A DNA stretch of 64,000 nt from Microbacterium kunmingense (GCF_023155745.1 NZ_JAKNUS010000010.1:84277-148276); one strand, 5' to 3'. Positions 46,592 to 55,859 are shown, counted from the first letter of the stretch. The notes: generated by a model not told the origin, from the sequence alone. Numbers and translations are program-made.

Positions 46592-47230
46592 CTACCGCCC
46601 GAGCGCCCGCCCGATCTTCGACTCCGAGGATGCCGGGCGGGCGCCGGCGCCACGGGCGAGATCGGCGACGGCACCGAGGAACCGCTCCGCGTCCTCGGGC
46701 GCCGCGGGCCCGAGTTCGATCTCCCACTCCCGCCAGGAGCGTTCCGATCCGGTCGTCTCATCGCGGGTCTGCACGTGGTCGTCGAGGAATTCCGCGACGA
46801 CGCCCCCCGCGTCATCCCTCATCTCGACGGCGATCCGGCGATTGCGCACGCGGGCGATGGGGCGAAGGGCGTCGGAGGTGAGCCGTCCGACCTCGGACAG
46901 CACGGCCGCGGGGATCTCCTCACCGTCGCCGAGCGGCCACCCGAGCTCCACACGTCCTGCGCCCTGGCGAGGACCCTTCAGGTGCCATCCGGCATCAGGG
47001 CCGCCGGTGCGTCGGCGCAGCGCGAATCCGGCCCGCCCGAGGGCGAAGTCGGCGGTGTCGTAGTAGCGGGCGTCGAGTTCACGCGTCTCGGGGTCCGACA
47101 CCACCGCAACCTCGGCGAGCGCGCGCCAGTCCGGCGCGGTCGTGTCCGCCTCGACGTCGAGGGTGATCTCGACCTCGAGCGAGCGTGCCGGCTCGCCGGG
47201 TTCAGTCGTCGTTCGAGGGTCCGATCTCAT
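46592..47230 (-). CDS. CYTH-domain protein with altered signature
   Basis: The CYTH (triphosphate tunnel) fold hydrolyses or binds inorganic or organic triphosphates. The 212 residues begin with a short acidic stretch then SLEVEITLDVEAD, where the signature ExExK reads E-V-E-I-T: the lysine is replaced by threonine. Later family elements are visible (ELDARYYDTADFAL, LRRRTGG, WHLKGPR, RVRNRRIAVEM, EIELGPA). The lost Lys may reduce activity. ATG chosen at the domain start; it overlaps the 72-aa gene upstream by 29 bp and converges on lpdA. Confidence 0.82.
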   Translation of the reverse strand: MRSDPRTTTEPGEPARSLEVEITLDVEADTTAPDWRALAEVAVVSDPETRELDARYYDTADFALGRAGFALRRRTGGPDAGWHLKGPRQGAGRVELGWPLGDGEEIPAAVLSEVGRLTSDALRPIARVRNRRIAVEMRDDAGGVVAEFLDDHVQTRDETTGSERSWREWEIELGPAAPEDAERFLGAVADLARGAGARPASSESKIGRALGR

Positions 47231-47420
47231 CGGTCGCCTCCACGAACCAGAATTCGGCCTCGGTCGGACCGTCGTGCTCTCCGGTGTGCTGCGCCTCGCC
47301 CTTGCGCCGGTAGACGACCTGCCCCTCCCCGTAGGGGACGATGAGCGAGTCGAGGTCGGGGGCCTCCAGGGGCAGGACCTGCCCATCGAGCGGGCCGCCG
47401 TGAAGTCGTGCAATAGCCAT
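47202..47420 (-). CDS. Small conserved protein, MAIARLHGGPLDG type
   Basis: Function unknown. The 72 residues begin MAIARLHGGPLDGQVLPL, a pattern recurrent in small actinobacterial proteins (by recall), and continue with a basic patch (YRRKGEAQ) and an acidic C-terminus. Overlaps the CYTH gene by 29 bp. Leaderless start predicted, sharing the 73-bp gap with divergent glgP. Confidence 0.7.
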   Translation of the reverse strand: MAIARLHGGPLDGQVLPLEAPDLDSLIVPYGEGQVVYRRKGEAQHTGEHDGPTEAEFWFVEATDEIGPSNDD

Positions 47421-47426
47421 CCCCCG

Positions 47427-47432
47427 AGTGTA
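47427..47432 (-). promoter_or_regulatory. Leaderless -10 (TACACT) of the 72-aa gene
   Basis: TACACT, 6 nt (CGGGGG), ATG. Confidence 0.55.
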
Positions 47433-47480
47433 TCGACGGCGATCTGCGCGATGAGGGGGTTGCGCATCATCCTGCTCGCC

Positions 47481-47486
47481 TACACT
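47481..47486 (+). promoter_or_regulatory. Leaderless -10 (TACACT) of glgP
   Basis: TACACT, 7 nt (TCACAGC), GTG. Same hexamer as the divergent gene's -10, 48 bp away. Confidence 0.6.
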
Positions 47487-47493
47487 TCACAGC

Positions 47494-50055
47494 GTGAAGG
47501 CCATCCGCACGTTTGCCGTTCGTCCCGTTCTCTCCGAGCAGCTCGCCCCGCTCGACCGCCTCGCCACCAACTGGCGCTGGGCCTGGTCGGACGAGACGAA
47601 GGCGCTGTTCGCCTCCATGGACCCCGCGAAGTGGGAGGAGGTCGGCGGAAACCCCGAGCAGCTCCTCGGCGCTCTCGGACAGGAGCGGCTGGACGCCCTG
47701 TCGCAGGACGCCCACTTCGTCGCGCGGGTGCGCGCCGAGGCGGAGCGCCTGGAGGCCTACCTCCGCGACGATCGGTGGTATCAGGGTCTCGAGGGCGACA
47801 AGCCCGCCCACATCGCCTACTTCTCCCCCGAGTTCGGCGTCGACGGGACTCTCCCGCAGTACTCGGGCGGCCTCGGCATCCTCGCCGGGGATCACCTCAA
47901 GAGCGCATCCGACCTGGGCGTGCCCCTCACCGGTGTCGGGCTCTTCTACCGCGCGGGGTACTTCCGTCAGTCGATCGGCGACGACGGCTGGCAGCGGGAG
48001 AGCTACCCGCTCCTGGACCCCTACGGTCTCGGCCTCACCCTCCTCCGCGACACCGAGGGCGCTCCCGTGGAGATCACCCTCGACCTGCCCGCCGATCGGC
48101 GCCTCGCCGCCCGCATCTGGGTGGCCCAGATCGGTCGGGTTCCGCTCCTGCTGCTCGATGCCGACACCCCGACCAATCCCGACGACCTCCGTCAGGTCAC
48201 CGACCGCCTCTACGGCGGGGGCGGCGAGCACCGCCTCCTGCAGGAGCTGCTTCTCGGGGTGGGAGGCGTCCGCGCCGTGCGCGCGTGGTGCGAGCTCACC
48301 GGCACGCCCAACCCGGAGGTCTACCACACCAACGAGGGCCACGCCGGGTTCCAGGGTCTGGAGCGGATGTCGGAGCTGATCGTCGAAGCCGGGCTGAGCT
48401 TCGACGAGGCGCTCGCGCAGGTGCGCGCCTCCACGGTCTTCACCACCCACACCCCGGTTCCCGCCGGGATCGACCGGTTCCCGCGCGATCTCGTCACCAC
48501 CTACCTCCGCAGCCCCCTTTTCACCGCCCTCCCCGCCGAGCCGGCGCTCGACCTCGGACTGGAGTCCTACCCCGGCGGCGATCCCCACGTGTTCAACATG
48601 GCCGTGCTCGGCCTGCATCTCGGGCAGCACGCCAACGGGGTGTCGCTCCTCCACGGCGCGGTGAGCCGCCGGATGTTCGGTTCGCTGTGGCCCGGCGTCG
48701 ACACCGACGAGGTGCCGATCACCTCCATCACCAACGGCGTGCACGCCCCGACCTGGGTCCATCCCGCACTGACGGGGTTGAGCGAGCGCGTCTTCGGAGA
48801 CGTCCACACCGACCGGCACGACTGGCGCTCCCGCGAGGTCGTCAGCGACCAGGAGCTGTGGGGTGTGCGCACGCAGATGAAGCAGGAGCTCGTCGCCGAG
48901 GCCCGGCGACGGCTCGGCGCGGCCGCCCGCTCTGCCGGCAACGCGGCTGTTCCGGCATGGATCGACGAGATCCTCGATCCGGGCGTCCTGACGATCGGGT
49001 TCGCCCGGCGCGTGCCCACCTACAAGCGCCTGACGCTCATGCTGCGCGACCCCGAGCGCCTCACCCGGATCCTCACCGACCCCGAGCGTCCCGTCCAGCT
49101 GGTCATCGGCGGGAAGTCGCACCCGGCCGACGATTCGGGCAAGATCCTCATCCAGCAGCTCGTGAAGTTCAGCCGTGACCCCCGGGTGCGCGGGCGCATC
49201 GTGTTCCTCCCCGATTACGACATCACCCTGGCCAAGACCCTCTACCCGGGGTGCGACGTCTGGCTGAACAACCCGTTGCGTCCCCTCGAGGCGTGCGGCA
49301 CCTCGGGCATGAAGGCCGCGCTGAACGGCGTTCTCAATCTGTCGATCCTCGACGGGTGGTGGGACGAGTGGTACGACGGCAAGAACGGCTGGGCGATCCC
49401 CACCGCCGACACCGCGGCCAGCGACGAAGAGCGCGACGACGCCGAAGCGGCGGCGCTGTACGACCTGATCGAGCATCAGCTCGTGCCGCGGTTCTACGAG
49501 CGCACCGGCGGCGTGCCCGTCGGCTGGCTCGACATGGTGCGCCACACGATGACCGACCTCGGCAAGAAGGTGACCAGCGACCGGATGGTGCGTGACTACG
49601 TCACGCGACTGTATGTCCCGTCCACGGTGAACGAGCGGGCGCTCCGCGCCGACGATTTCGCCCAGGCACGCTCGCTCGCGGCCTTCGTCAGCCGGGTGCG
49701 CAGCGCCTGGGGCTCGGTGGCGATCGCACACGTGGAGGGCTCGGATGCGACGACCCGCGCATCCACCGGCGAGACCCTCGAGATCGAAGCCTCCGTCCGG
49801 CTGGACGGGCTGTCGCCCGACGACGTCGCGGTCGAGCTGGTCTACGGTCGCACCGACGAGGACGATGTCATCGGCGCCGACCACTCCGCCGTGGCGCTCC
49901 AGGCCCAGGGTCCGGCCGTGGACGGGGTCACCCCGTACCGTGGCGTGCTCCCCCTCCAGATCACGGGGACGTTCGGTTACACGGTGCGCGTCGTGCCGCG
50001 GCATCCGTTCCTGGTGTCTCCGGTGGAGCTGGGTCTTGTGACCTACGCCGGATGA
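47494..50055 (+). CDS. glgP: Alpha-glucan (glycogen) phosphorylase
   Basis: PLP enzyme of family GT35 that releases glucose 1-phosphate from glycogen. The 853 residues begin with the N-terminal region typical of the actinobacterial/archaeal-type enzyme (MKAIRTFAVRPVLSEQLAPL), then AYFSPEFGVDGTLPQYSGGLG, VYHTNEGHAGFQGL, and the PLP lysine in CGTSGMKAALNG. A C-terminal beta-rich domain covers about the last 130 residues. The gene ends ATGA with the amidotransferase start, so they are coupled. Leaderless start predicted. Confidence 0.95.
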   Translation: MKAIRTFAVRPVLSEQLAPLDRLATNWRWAWSDETKALFASMDPAKWEEVGGNPEQLLGALGQERLDALSQDAHFVARVRAEAERLEAYLRDDRWYQGLEGDKPAHIAYFSPEFGVDGTLPQYSGGLGILAGDHLKSASDLGVPLTGVGLFYRAGYFRQSIGDDGWQRESYPLLDPYGLGLTLLRDTEGAPVEITLDLPADRRLAARIWVAQIGRVPLLLLDADTPTNPDDLRQVTDRLYGGGGEHRLLQELLLGVGGVRAVRAWCELTGTPNPEVYHTNEGHAGFQGLERMSELIVEAGLSFDEALAQVRASTVFTTHTPVPAGIDRFPRDLVTTYLRSPLFTALPAEPALDLGLESYPGGDPHVFNMAVLGLHLGQHANGVSLLHGAVSRRMFGSLWPGVDTDEVPITSITNGVHAPTWVHPALTGLSERVFGDVHTDRHDWRSREVVSDQELWGVRTQMKQELVAEARRRLGAAARSAGNAAVPAWIDEILDPGVLTIGFARRVPTYKRLTLMLRDPERLTRILTDPERPVQLVIGGKSHPADDSGKILIQQLVKFSRDPRVRGRIVFLPDYDITLAKTLYPGCDVWLNNPLRPLEACGTSGMKAALNGVLNLSILDGWWDEWYDGKNGWAIPTADTAASDEERDDAEAAALYDLIEHQLVPRFYERTGGVPVGWLDMVRHTMTDLGKKVTSDRMVRDYVTRLYVPSTVNERALRADDFAQARSLAAFVSRVRSAWGSVAIAHVEGSDATTRASTGETLEIEASVRLDGLSPDDVAVELVYGRTDEDDVIGADHSAVALQAQGPAVDGVTPYRGVLPLQITGTFGYTVRVVPRHPFLVSPVELGLVTYAG

Positions 50056-50792
50056 CCCGGCGCAGACCCTTCGTCCTCCTCGCCACCCGCGCCGAAGACG
50101 TTCCCGCCGACGAGGAGTACGCCCTCTTCCTGCGCTACACCGGACTGCAGGAGCGCGATCTCGTCCGCGTCCGCATGGAGGCGGGCCCCCTCCCCGACCT
50201 CGACCTCGACGCGCTGTCGGGCATCTTCGTCGGAGGGGGTCCGTTCAACGCCTCCGACCCGCCGGAGAAGAAGTCGGCGGTGCAGCGACGTGTCGAGGCG
50301 GAGTTCGCCGGCCTCCTCGACGAGGTCGTCGCGCGCGATTTCCCCTTCCTCGGCGCCTGCTACGGGATCGGCACCCTCGGATCTCATCAGCGCGCCGTGA
50401 TCGACCGCACCCATGCCGAGCCGATCAGCGTCGTACCGGTCAGCCTTACCGAGGCCGGGGTCGATGACCCGCTGCTCGAGGGCTTCCCCCGCACGTTCGA
50501 CGCGTTCGTCGGGCACAAAGAAGCCGTGTCGGTGCTCCCGGCATCCGCGGTGCTGCTGGCGTCGTCGCCGACCTGCCCGGTGCAGATGTTCCGCGTCGGT
50601 CGCAACGTCTACGCCACGCAGTTCCATCCCGAGCTCGACCTCGACGGGATGCAGACCCGGGTGCACGCCTATGCCGGTTACGGCTACTTCGCCGCCGACG
50701 AGCTCGAACTCACGCTCGCGGCCGTCAGGCGTGCTCCGGTGGTGCACCCGCCCCGCCTGCTTCGGACGTTCGTGGAGCGTCACGCCCGCTGA
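50052..50792 (+). CDS. Class I glutamine amidotransferase-like protein
   Basis: The 246 residues have the GATase1 triad: Cys in FLGACYGIGTLG near residue 106, and His and Glu in QFHPELD near residue 195. Resembles stand-alone GuaA-type amidotransferase domains; the substrate and partner are unknown. Its ATG overlaps the glgP stop (ATGA). Its last 68 bp overlap the 3' end of the opposite-strand NAD(P)HX epimerase gene. Confidence 0.88.
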   Translation: MTRRRPFVLLATRAEDVPADEEYALFLRYTGLQERDLVRVRMEAGPLPDLDLDALSGIFVGGGPFNASDPPEKKSAVQRRVEAEFAGLLDEVVARDFPFLGACYGIGTLGSHQRAVIDRTHAEPISVVPVSLTEAGVDDPLLEGFPRTFDAFVGHKEAVSVLPASAVLLASSPTCPVQMFRVGRNVYATQFHPELDLDGMQTRVHAYAGYGYFAADELELTLAAVRRAPVVHPPRLLRTFVERHAR

Positions 50793-51513
50793 ATCTCCTC
50801 GCCGAGGCCCGGACGATCGCGGCGACGTCGACCTCACCGGCCGGCGCGACCGCGGCGAGGCCCGGCGCCAGGCCGATGTCGACGAGCGTGAGACGGCCCG
50901 ACAGCGCGGGTCCGCGACCGCGCGCGAGTCCTGCCTTCACCCCGCCGAAGGTGACGGTCTCATCGGCGGCCGGCACGAGGTCATCCGCGTCCCCGGTGTC
51001 GGGGTCGAGGCCGCTCGGGAGATCGACGGCGAGCACGCGGGCGCCGGAGGATCGATGCCTCGCGAGGGCGATCGCCGCGTCCCGGGCACCGTCGCGCAGC
51101 GACCCGCCGCCGCCGAGCCCCATCATGCCGTCGAGGATGAGCCCGACGTGCCGATCGCCGATCACCGAGAGGTCGGTCACGCGAGCGCCGGCCGCCAGCG
51201 CGGCGGCGAGGCCGCCCTCGTGCGCGGCGCCGCCGACGAGGACGATGTCCACGTCCGTGCCGGCGGCTGCGAGTTCGGCTCCCGCGAACAGGGCGTCGCC
51301 GCCGTTGTCGCCCCGACCGGCCAGGACGACGACCCGATGACCGGATGCCGGGTCGAGCCGTGCCGCCGCGATCTCGGCGAGCGCGTGCGCGGCCCGGGCC
51401 ATGAGGGGGACGCCGTCCCTCAGAAGGGGGGCCTCGGCGGCACGGATGTCGGCAGCGCGGTAGATCGGCACCCGGAGCGAGCCGGCGCCGATGCCGGCGT
51501 CACCCGTGGTCAC
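50725..51513 (-). CDS. nnrE: NAD(P)HX epimerase (YjeF N-terminal domain)
   Basis: Epimerises damaged NAD(P)H hydrates so that a dehydratase can repair them. The 262 residues (single YjeF_N domain, no dehydratase domain) have AGRGDNGGDALFAGAEL near residue 68 and VDLPSGLDPDTG, with the FGGVKAGLARGRG region near the C-terminus. Three in-frame starts exist: ATG 51528, GTG 51513 (with GGAG nearby) and GTG 51471, which best matches the family N-terminus. I list the middle one. The 5' end overlaps the YihY gene, and the 3' end overlaps the amidotransferase antisense. Confidence 0.85.
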   Translation of the reverse strand: MTTGDAGIGAGSLRVPIYRAADIRAAEAPLLRDGVPLMARAAHALAEIAAARLDPASGHRVVVLAGRGDNGGDALFAGAELAAAGTDVDIVLVGGAAHEGGLAAALAAGARVTDLSVIGDRHVGLILDGMMGLGGGGSLRDGARDAAIALARHRSSGARVLAVDLPSGLDPDTGDADDLVPAADETVTFGGVKAGLARGRGPALSGRLTLVDIGLAPGLAAVAPAGEVDVAAIVRASARRFSGRDAPRTSEAGGAGAPPEHA

Positions 51514-52576
51514 CGCGCGCTCCGGCATCCGCTTTCGCGTCGTCCACGGATCGGCTCGCGTGTGACGCGGCGGCGACCCGGCCCCTCCGCTCCTCCGCCT
51601 CGGCCGCGCGGGCTGCCTCCAGTTCCTCGGCGGCGGCCTGCACCGAGAGCTCGGCGCGCTTGACGCGGCGTTGGAGGAAGGTCCTCGCGCCGTACCGCGC
51701 GCGGACCCGGTCGCGTTCCTCCTCGATGCCGGTGATGATGTACGCCGAGGCGATGAGGATCACCTGCGCGGACAGGTTCAGCCACAGCAGCAGAGCGATG
51801 AGCGAGGCGAAGGTGGCCAGCAGCGGGTTGGAGCCCGCACCGCCGACGAAGAGGCTCGACAGCTGCTGCAGGACCGTGAGACCCGCCGCGCCGAGGAGCG
51901 ATCCGCTGATGAGCGATCGCGCCGACGGCTTCGTGCCCGAGAGGGTGCGGAACGCCACGGCGATGACGGCGGCGTCGAGGAGGAAGACCACGACGATGGT
52001 CGTCGCACGGGTGGCGATCTGCAGCAGCAGGTCGTCTTCTGCGAGGCCGAACCACCCCCCGACGAGGGAGATCCCCGCGCTGCCGATAAAGGTGGCCACG
52101 GCCGATGCCCCGAGCGCGGCGCCGATGCCGATCGCGAGGAGCAGGTTGCGCAGCAGGACCCACAGCCAGAAGGAGTCGTCGGTCAGTTCGTTCGCGAGCC
52201 GCCGGATGGCGTTGCGCAGCGACCCGATCGCACCGATCGCGGCGCCGATGAGACCGACCGACGCGATCACACCCGCCACGGTGAGACCCGCGGGGGCCTG
52301 CACGTCGTCGAGGTCGATGAGGCCGCCCTCGCCGACGAGGCCGGGGATCGCGGAGTCGACCGCGTCGATCAGGGCCTGCCATGCGACCGGATTGCCGGCG
52401 AGCCACAGGGCCGCCAGCGAGAAGCCGAGCAGCACCCCGGCGAACAGGCTGAACAGCGTGCGATAGGTCACGCTGTCGGCGAGCATCGGTCCCTGGCGCT
52501 CGGTGTAGAGGAGGAGCGCGCGCACCGGTTTCAGCGTGAGGGCACGTGCGATGACACGCTCTATCGGATTCGGCAT
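51500..52576 (-). CDS. YihY-family membrane protein
   Basis: Inner-membrane protein of the YihY (virulence factor BrkB-like) family, function not settled. The 358 residues have about six membrane segments (starting near residue 40) with family elements LADSVTYRTLFSLFAGVLL, SLRNAIRRLANEL, and SLIALLLWLNLSAQVILIASAY; the C-terminal ~70 residues are a charged Ala/Glu-rich coiled coil. ATG with GGAG eight nt upstream. The last codons overlap the nnrE start region. Confidence 0.9.
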   Translation of the reverse strand: MPNPIERVIARALTLKPVRALLLYTERQGPMLADSVTYRTLFSLFAGVLLGFSLAALWLAGNPVAWQALIDAVDSAIPGLVGEGGLIDLDDVQAPAGLTVAGVIASVGLIGAAIGAIGSLRNAIRRLANELTDDSFWLWVLLRNLLLAIGIGAALGASAVATFIGSAGISLVGGWFGLAEDDLLLQIATRATTIVVVFLLDAAVIAVAFRTLSGTKPSARSLISGSLLGAAGLTVLQQLSSLFVGGAGSNPLLATFASLIALLLWLNLSAQVILIASAYIITGIEEERDRVRARYGARTFLQRRVKRAELSVQAAAEELEAARAAEAEERRGRVAAASHASRSVDDAKADAGARGDHG

Positions 52577-52686
52577 GGGCGGACTCCCCCCGTCGACGGT
52601 CGTGGCTGTTGTCCCACGCCCCAAACTATGGGGTGGTGACGGCGCGGCTGGGGTCGTTGAGAAAAGGACGGGCGCACGGTAGGGGG

Positions 52687-53184
52687 TCACGCCCCGGGCG
52701 TTGCTGTTCCCACCCCGGCGACACTCGCGCCGATCACGAGCCAGGCGCCGATGAGCATAGCCGGCCCGAAGGCGATGCGAGTGCGTCGGTCGGCCCGGCG
52801 GGCGACCATCAGCACGACCCCGGTCGCTCCGCCGACGACGAAGCCGGCGAGGGCACCGATCGCGAGCGCCTCCCAGCCGATCCATCCGAGATACAGACCG
52901 ATCACTCCGGCGAGCTTGACATCGCCCCCGCCGAGACCTCGGCGGGAAAGCAGTCGCAGCAGCAGGTAGAAGCCGAAGAGGACGACCATGCCGGCCACCG
53001 CGCGACCGAGAGCGGAGGGTGGCGCGCCGAACAGCACCGCCACCACGAGGAGCGCACCGCCCACCCCGTAGCTGGGCAGCACGATCCGATTCGGAAGGCG
53101 GTGGTGGCGCACGTCGATGACGGCGAGGACGATGCTCACGACACCCAGGTACGCGAACGCCGTGATCTCCCAGGCCGTCGACAC
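52687..53184 (-). CDS. A24-family prepilin peptidase
   Basis: Membrane aspartyl protease that cleaves and may methylate type IV-like prepilins; here probably for Tad/Flp pili or similar. The 165 residues have about six helices with the catalytic Asp regions VIDVRHHRLPN near residue 23 and GGGDVKLAG near residue 87, and FGPAM near the C-terminus. No N-terminal Cys methylase domain. The GTG start lies 7 nt after a TAGCTT box, suggesting a leaderless transcript; frames extending upstream have no start with a Shine-Dalgarno. No pilin gene is visible nearby. Confidence 0.85.
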   Translation of the reverse strand: MSTAWEITAFAYLGVVSIVLAVIDVRHHRLPNRIVLPSYGVGGALLVVAVLFGAPPSALGRAVAGMVVLFGFYLLLRLLSRRGLGGGDVKLAGVIGLYLGWIGWEALAIGALAGFVVGGATGVVLMVARRADRRTRIAFGPAMLIGAWLVIGASVAGVGTATPGA

Positions 53185-53191
53185 GTCAGCG

Positions 53192-53197
53192 AAGCTA
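53192..53197 (-). promoter_or_regulatory. Leaderless -10 (TAGCTT) of the prepilin peptidase gene
   Basis: TAGCTT, 7 nt (CGCTGAC), GTG. Confidence 0.5.
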
Positions 53198-53266
53198 ACA
53201 GACAGGCCGGATCGGTTCCGGGGGAACATCCTTCGCTGTGGACAACTCCCCGGCACCCGCCAAGGG

Positions 53267-54259
53267 TCACCAGAGCGGGTGGATCGCCTCCCGCAGGTGG
53301 CGGTCGTAGACCTCGTGGACGGCGGCGTCGAAGCCGCTCAGGTCGACGCCGGTGTCCAGGAGCGCACCGGCCTCGGCGTTGGAGGTCGCCTGCGAGACGT
53401 TGCGTGCGCCGGGGATGACGGTGGTGACACCGTGCTGCGAGGCGATCCAGGCGAGCGTCGCGGCGGGAAGGGTCACCCCGTCGGGAACGGCCCGTGCCAG
53501 TTCGGATGCCGCGGCGAGACCGGTCTCGTAGTCGACGCCCGAGAACGTCTCACCACGGTCGAACGCTTCGCCGTGCCGGTTGTAGCTGCGGTGGTCGTTC
53601 TCGGCGAAGGTCGTGTCGGCGGTGTACTTCCCCGACAGCAGCCCCGAAGCCAGCGGCACCCGCGCGAAGACGGCGACCTGCGCGTCGGCGGCGGCAGGAA
53701 GCACCTCGTCGAGGGGCTTCAGGCGGAAGGGGTTGAAGATGATCTGGATGTTGGTGACGTGCGGTCGCTCGATCGCGGCGAGCGCCTGCGCGACCGTCTC
53801 GACCGAGACTCCGTAGGCGGCGATCCGGCCCTCGGCGACGAGGGCGTCGAGGGCGTCGTAGACGAGGTCGGATTCGATCACCTCGGTCGGCGGGCAGTGC
53901 AGCTGGACCAGGTCGAGGGTGTCCACGCCCAGGTTCGCCCGGGAGCGGTCGTTCCAGGCGCGGAAGGCCTCCGGAGTGTAGTTCTCCGCCTTCTGCTCCA
54001 CCCGGCGACCCATCTTGGTCGCGACCGTGATCGCGTGCCCGGGTCGCGCGGCGAGGAATCGGCCGATGAGCGATTCGCTGCGTCCGTCGCCGTAGACGTC
54101 GGCGGTGTCGAAGAGGGTCACCCCCTGGTCGACGGAGGCGTCGAGGACGGCGAGCGCGTCGCTCTCGGAGACGTCGCCCCAGTCGGCGCCGAGCTGCCAG
54201 GTGCCGAGACCGATGGCCGAGACGTCACGGCCGGTGCGGCCGAGGGGGCGGTGCTGCAT
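53267..54259 (-). CDS. Aldo/keto reductase
   Basis: NADPH-dependent oxidoreductase; substrate unknown. The 330 residues form an AKR TIM barrel with DTADVYGDGRSE (catalytic Asp and Tyr near 50-55), the lysine in ATKMGRR near residue 80, VQLHCPP (His) near residue 117 and a C-terminal VIPGARNVSQ nucleotide-binding stretch. Starts MQHRPLGRTGRDVSAIGLG. The Shine-Dalgarno is weak (AAAGG about 10 nt upstream). Confidence 0.93.
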   Translation of the reverse strand: MQHRPLGRTGRDVSAIGLGTWQLGADWGDVSESDALAVLDASVDQGVTLFDTADVYGDGRSESLIGRFLAARPGHAITVATKMGRRVEQKAENYTPEAFRAWNDRSRANLGVDTLDLVQLHCPPTEVIESDLVYDALDALVAEGRIAAYGVSVETVAQALAAIERPHVTNIQIIFNPFRLKPLDEVLPAAADAQVAVFARVPLASGLLSGKYTADTTFAENDHRSYNRHGEAFDRGETFSGVDYETGLAAASELARAVPDGVTLPAATLAWIASQHGVTTVIPGARNVSQATSNAEAGALLDTGVDLSGFDAAVHEVYDRHLREAIHPLW

Positions 54260-54324
54260 GAGGGACGACCTTTCGAAGAGCGGAGCAGTGGCCAGCGTAG
54301 CGACCGGAGCGGAGCCGGGGGCGG

Positions 54325-55293
54325 TCAGGGCAGGATCAGGACGGGCGTTCCCATCGGCAGTTCCGCGAGCTTCTCGATCGCTGCCGGGTCGAGTCGGATG
54401 CACCCGTTGGAAATGGCTCCGGAGCGGGCGTCGTGGTAGTGGAAGGCCGTGATCGCGACATCCGCCCCACCGAACCCGTCGAGGGTCGGTGACTGCACCG
54501 AGAGGTACACCAGCGGATACCCGCGGGTGTACCCGAACGAGGGTTCGACGCGGGTGGTCATGATGAACGAGCGCCCCGTGGGGGTCGGCGTGCCCTCAAC
54601 GCCGGAACCGAAATCGGTGGCGATGCGCTCGGCGCCTCCGGCGCGCACGATGTCGATCGTGCGCGCGGAGAGGGAGACCTCGACCCGGGCGTCGACCGCC
54701 GCGAATGCGACATCCTGGGTGCGCAGCCAGCCGCTGAGCTGGCCCGGGTTCCCGGTCGACGGGGTCGCCTGGCGTCCGGTGAGGAGCACCCGTACCCAGT
54801 GCTCCTGTCGCTCCACGACCGGCACGGTCGTGCCGCCGTAGGCGTACTCCGCGGGGAGGACGGCGACCGGGTCGCCGGTCGGATCGGCGAAGACCGGGGC
54901 GCCGGCTCCCGTCGCGCTCACGACCTCGCCGGTCGGTGCGCTCGCAGGATCGCTGTCGACCGGCAACTGCGGAACGACCGCGAACACGTCGACCTGCGGC
55001 AGGGCTGCGAGGTCGTAGGAGGCGGTGTTGGCGGCAAAGCCCGCGGGCGCCGGCGGGGGCGTCACCTCCGGAGTCGGGGTGGCCGACGGCGTCACCACCG
55101 TCGGTGTGGAAGCGGCCGCGGGCGGGTCTTCGGCGTCGGAGCGCAGCAGCCACGCCCCGGTGAACCCCGCCGCCACCACGACAGCACCGAGGATCACGGC
55201 GATCCACGCGCGCGGCGAGGGAGATCGGGGGTTCTGCGAGGCGCTCACTCCCCCATGTTCCGTCGGCGGCCGCGGTGGTGCAACCGCGCTCAC
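54325..55293 (-). CDS. L,D-transpeptidase (YkuD domain), membrane anchored
   Basis: Cell-wall enzyme that forms 3-3 crosslinks or anchors, or a related carboxypeptidase. The 322 residues have a cytoplasmic Pro-rich N-terminus, one membrane helix (about 29-51), a Thr/Pro linker, a domain of about 110 residues of unknown type, and a C-terminal YkuD domain (about 210-322) with the catalytic His in HYHDARSG and Cys in ISNGCIRLD. The GTG start overlaps the stop of the MUG gene (GTGA) and has AGGAG at 7 nt. Confidence 0.92.
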   Translation of the reverse strand: MSAVAPPRPPTEHGGVSASQNPRSPSPRAWIAVILGAVVVAAGFTGAWLLRSDAEDPPAAASTPTVVTPSATPTPEVTPPPAPAGFAANTASYDLAALPQVDVFAVVPQLPVDSDPASAPTGEVVSATGAGAPVFADPTGDPVAVLPAEYAYGGTTVPVVERQEHWVRVLLTGRQATPSTGNPGQLSGWLRTQDVAFAAVDARVEVSLSARTIDIVRAGGAERIATDFGSGVEGTPTPTGRSFIMTTRVEPSFGYTRGYPLVYLSVQSPTLDGFGGADVAITAFHYHDARSGAISNGCIRLDPAAIEKLAELPMGTPVLILP

Positions 55294-55859
55294 GGGATCA
55301 CTCCTGCCGCCCGAGCGGGCTCGGCGTAGGCCCGGGCGAGAGAGTGCACCGTGTCATGGGCGTTCAGTCCGCTGGGATTCGGCACCACCCACAGCCGCGC
55401 ACCCGCCAGAGCCTCGTCCTGCTCCCCGCTCACCGCGCGGGGACGGTCGAATCCCTGGCGGTAGGCGGTGAGGCCGACGACCGCCACGACAGGCGGACGC
55501 CGCTCTGCGACCAGGGTCGACAGCGCGCGGGCACCGGTGCGGAGCTCGTCACGGGTCAGCTCGTCGGCGCGGGCGGTGGCGCGGCGCACGAGGTTGGTGA
55601 TGCCGATGCCGCGGTCGACGAGCATCTCGCGGTCGTCCGCCGTCATCCCCTCCTCCGTGATCGAGGGAGGACGCGGTAGGATCCCCGCCTCGACGAGGGC
55701 CGGGTAGAAGCGGTTACCGGGCCGCGCGAAGTGGGCTCCGGTGGCCGCGGTCCACAGTCCCGGGTTGATGCCGACGAAGAGCAGCCTGAGCGCGTCGGGG
55801 AGAAGATCGGGCACGGTCCGGTCGCGGAATCGCTCGAGGTCAGCAGCGCGGAATCCCAT
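55290..55859 (-). CDS. Mismatch-specific (MUG/TDG-type) uracil-DNA glycosylase
   Basis: Base-excision repair enzyme acting on U or T in G:U/G:T mismatches. The 189 residues contain the motif VGINPGLWTAATG near residue 32 (MUG motif GINPG) and VVPNPSGLNAH near residue 160. ATG starts MGFRAADLERFRD. Operon with the L,D-transpeptidase by a 4-nt overlap, an unusual pairing. Confidence 0.9.
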   Translation of the reverse strand: MGFRAADLERFRDRTVPDLLPDALRLLFVGINPGLWTAATGAHFARPGNRFYPALVEAGILPRPPSITEEGMTADDREMLVDRGIGITNLVRRATARADELTRDELRTGARALSTLVAERRPPVVAVVGLTAYRQGFDRPRAVSGEQDEALAGARLWVVPNPSGLNAHDTVHSLARAYAEPARAAGVIP

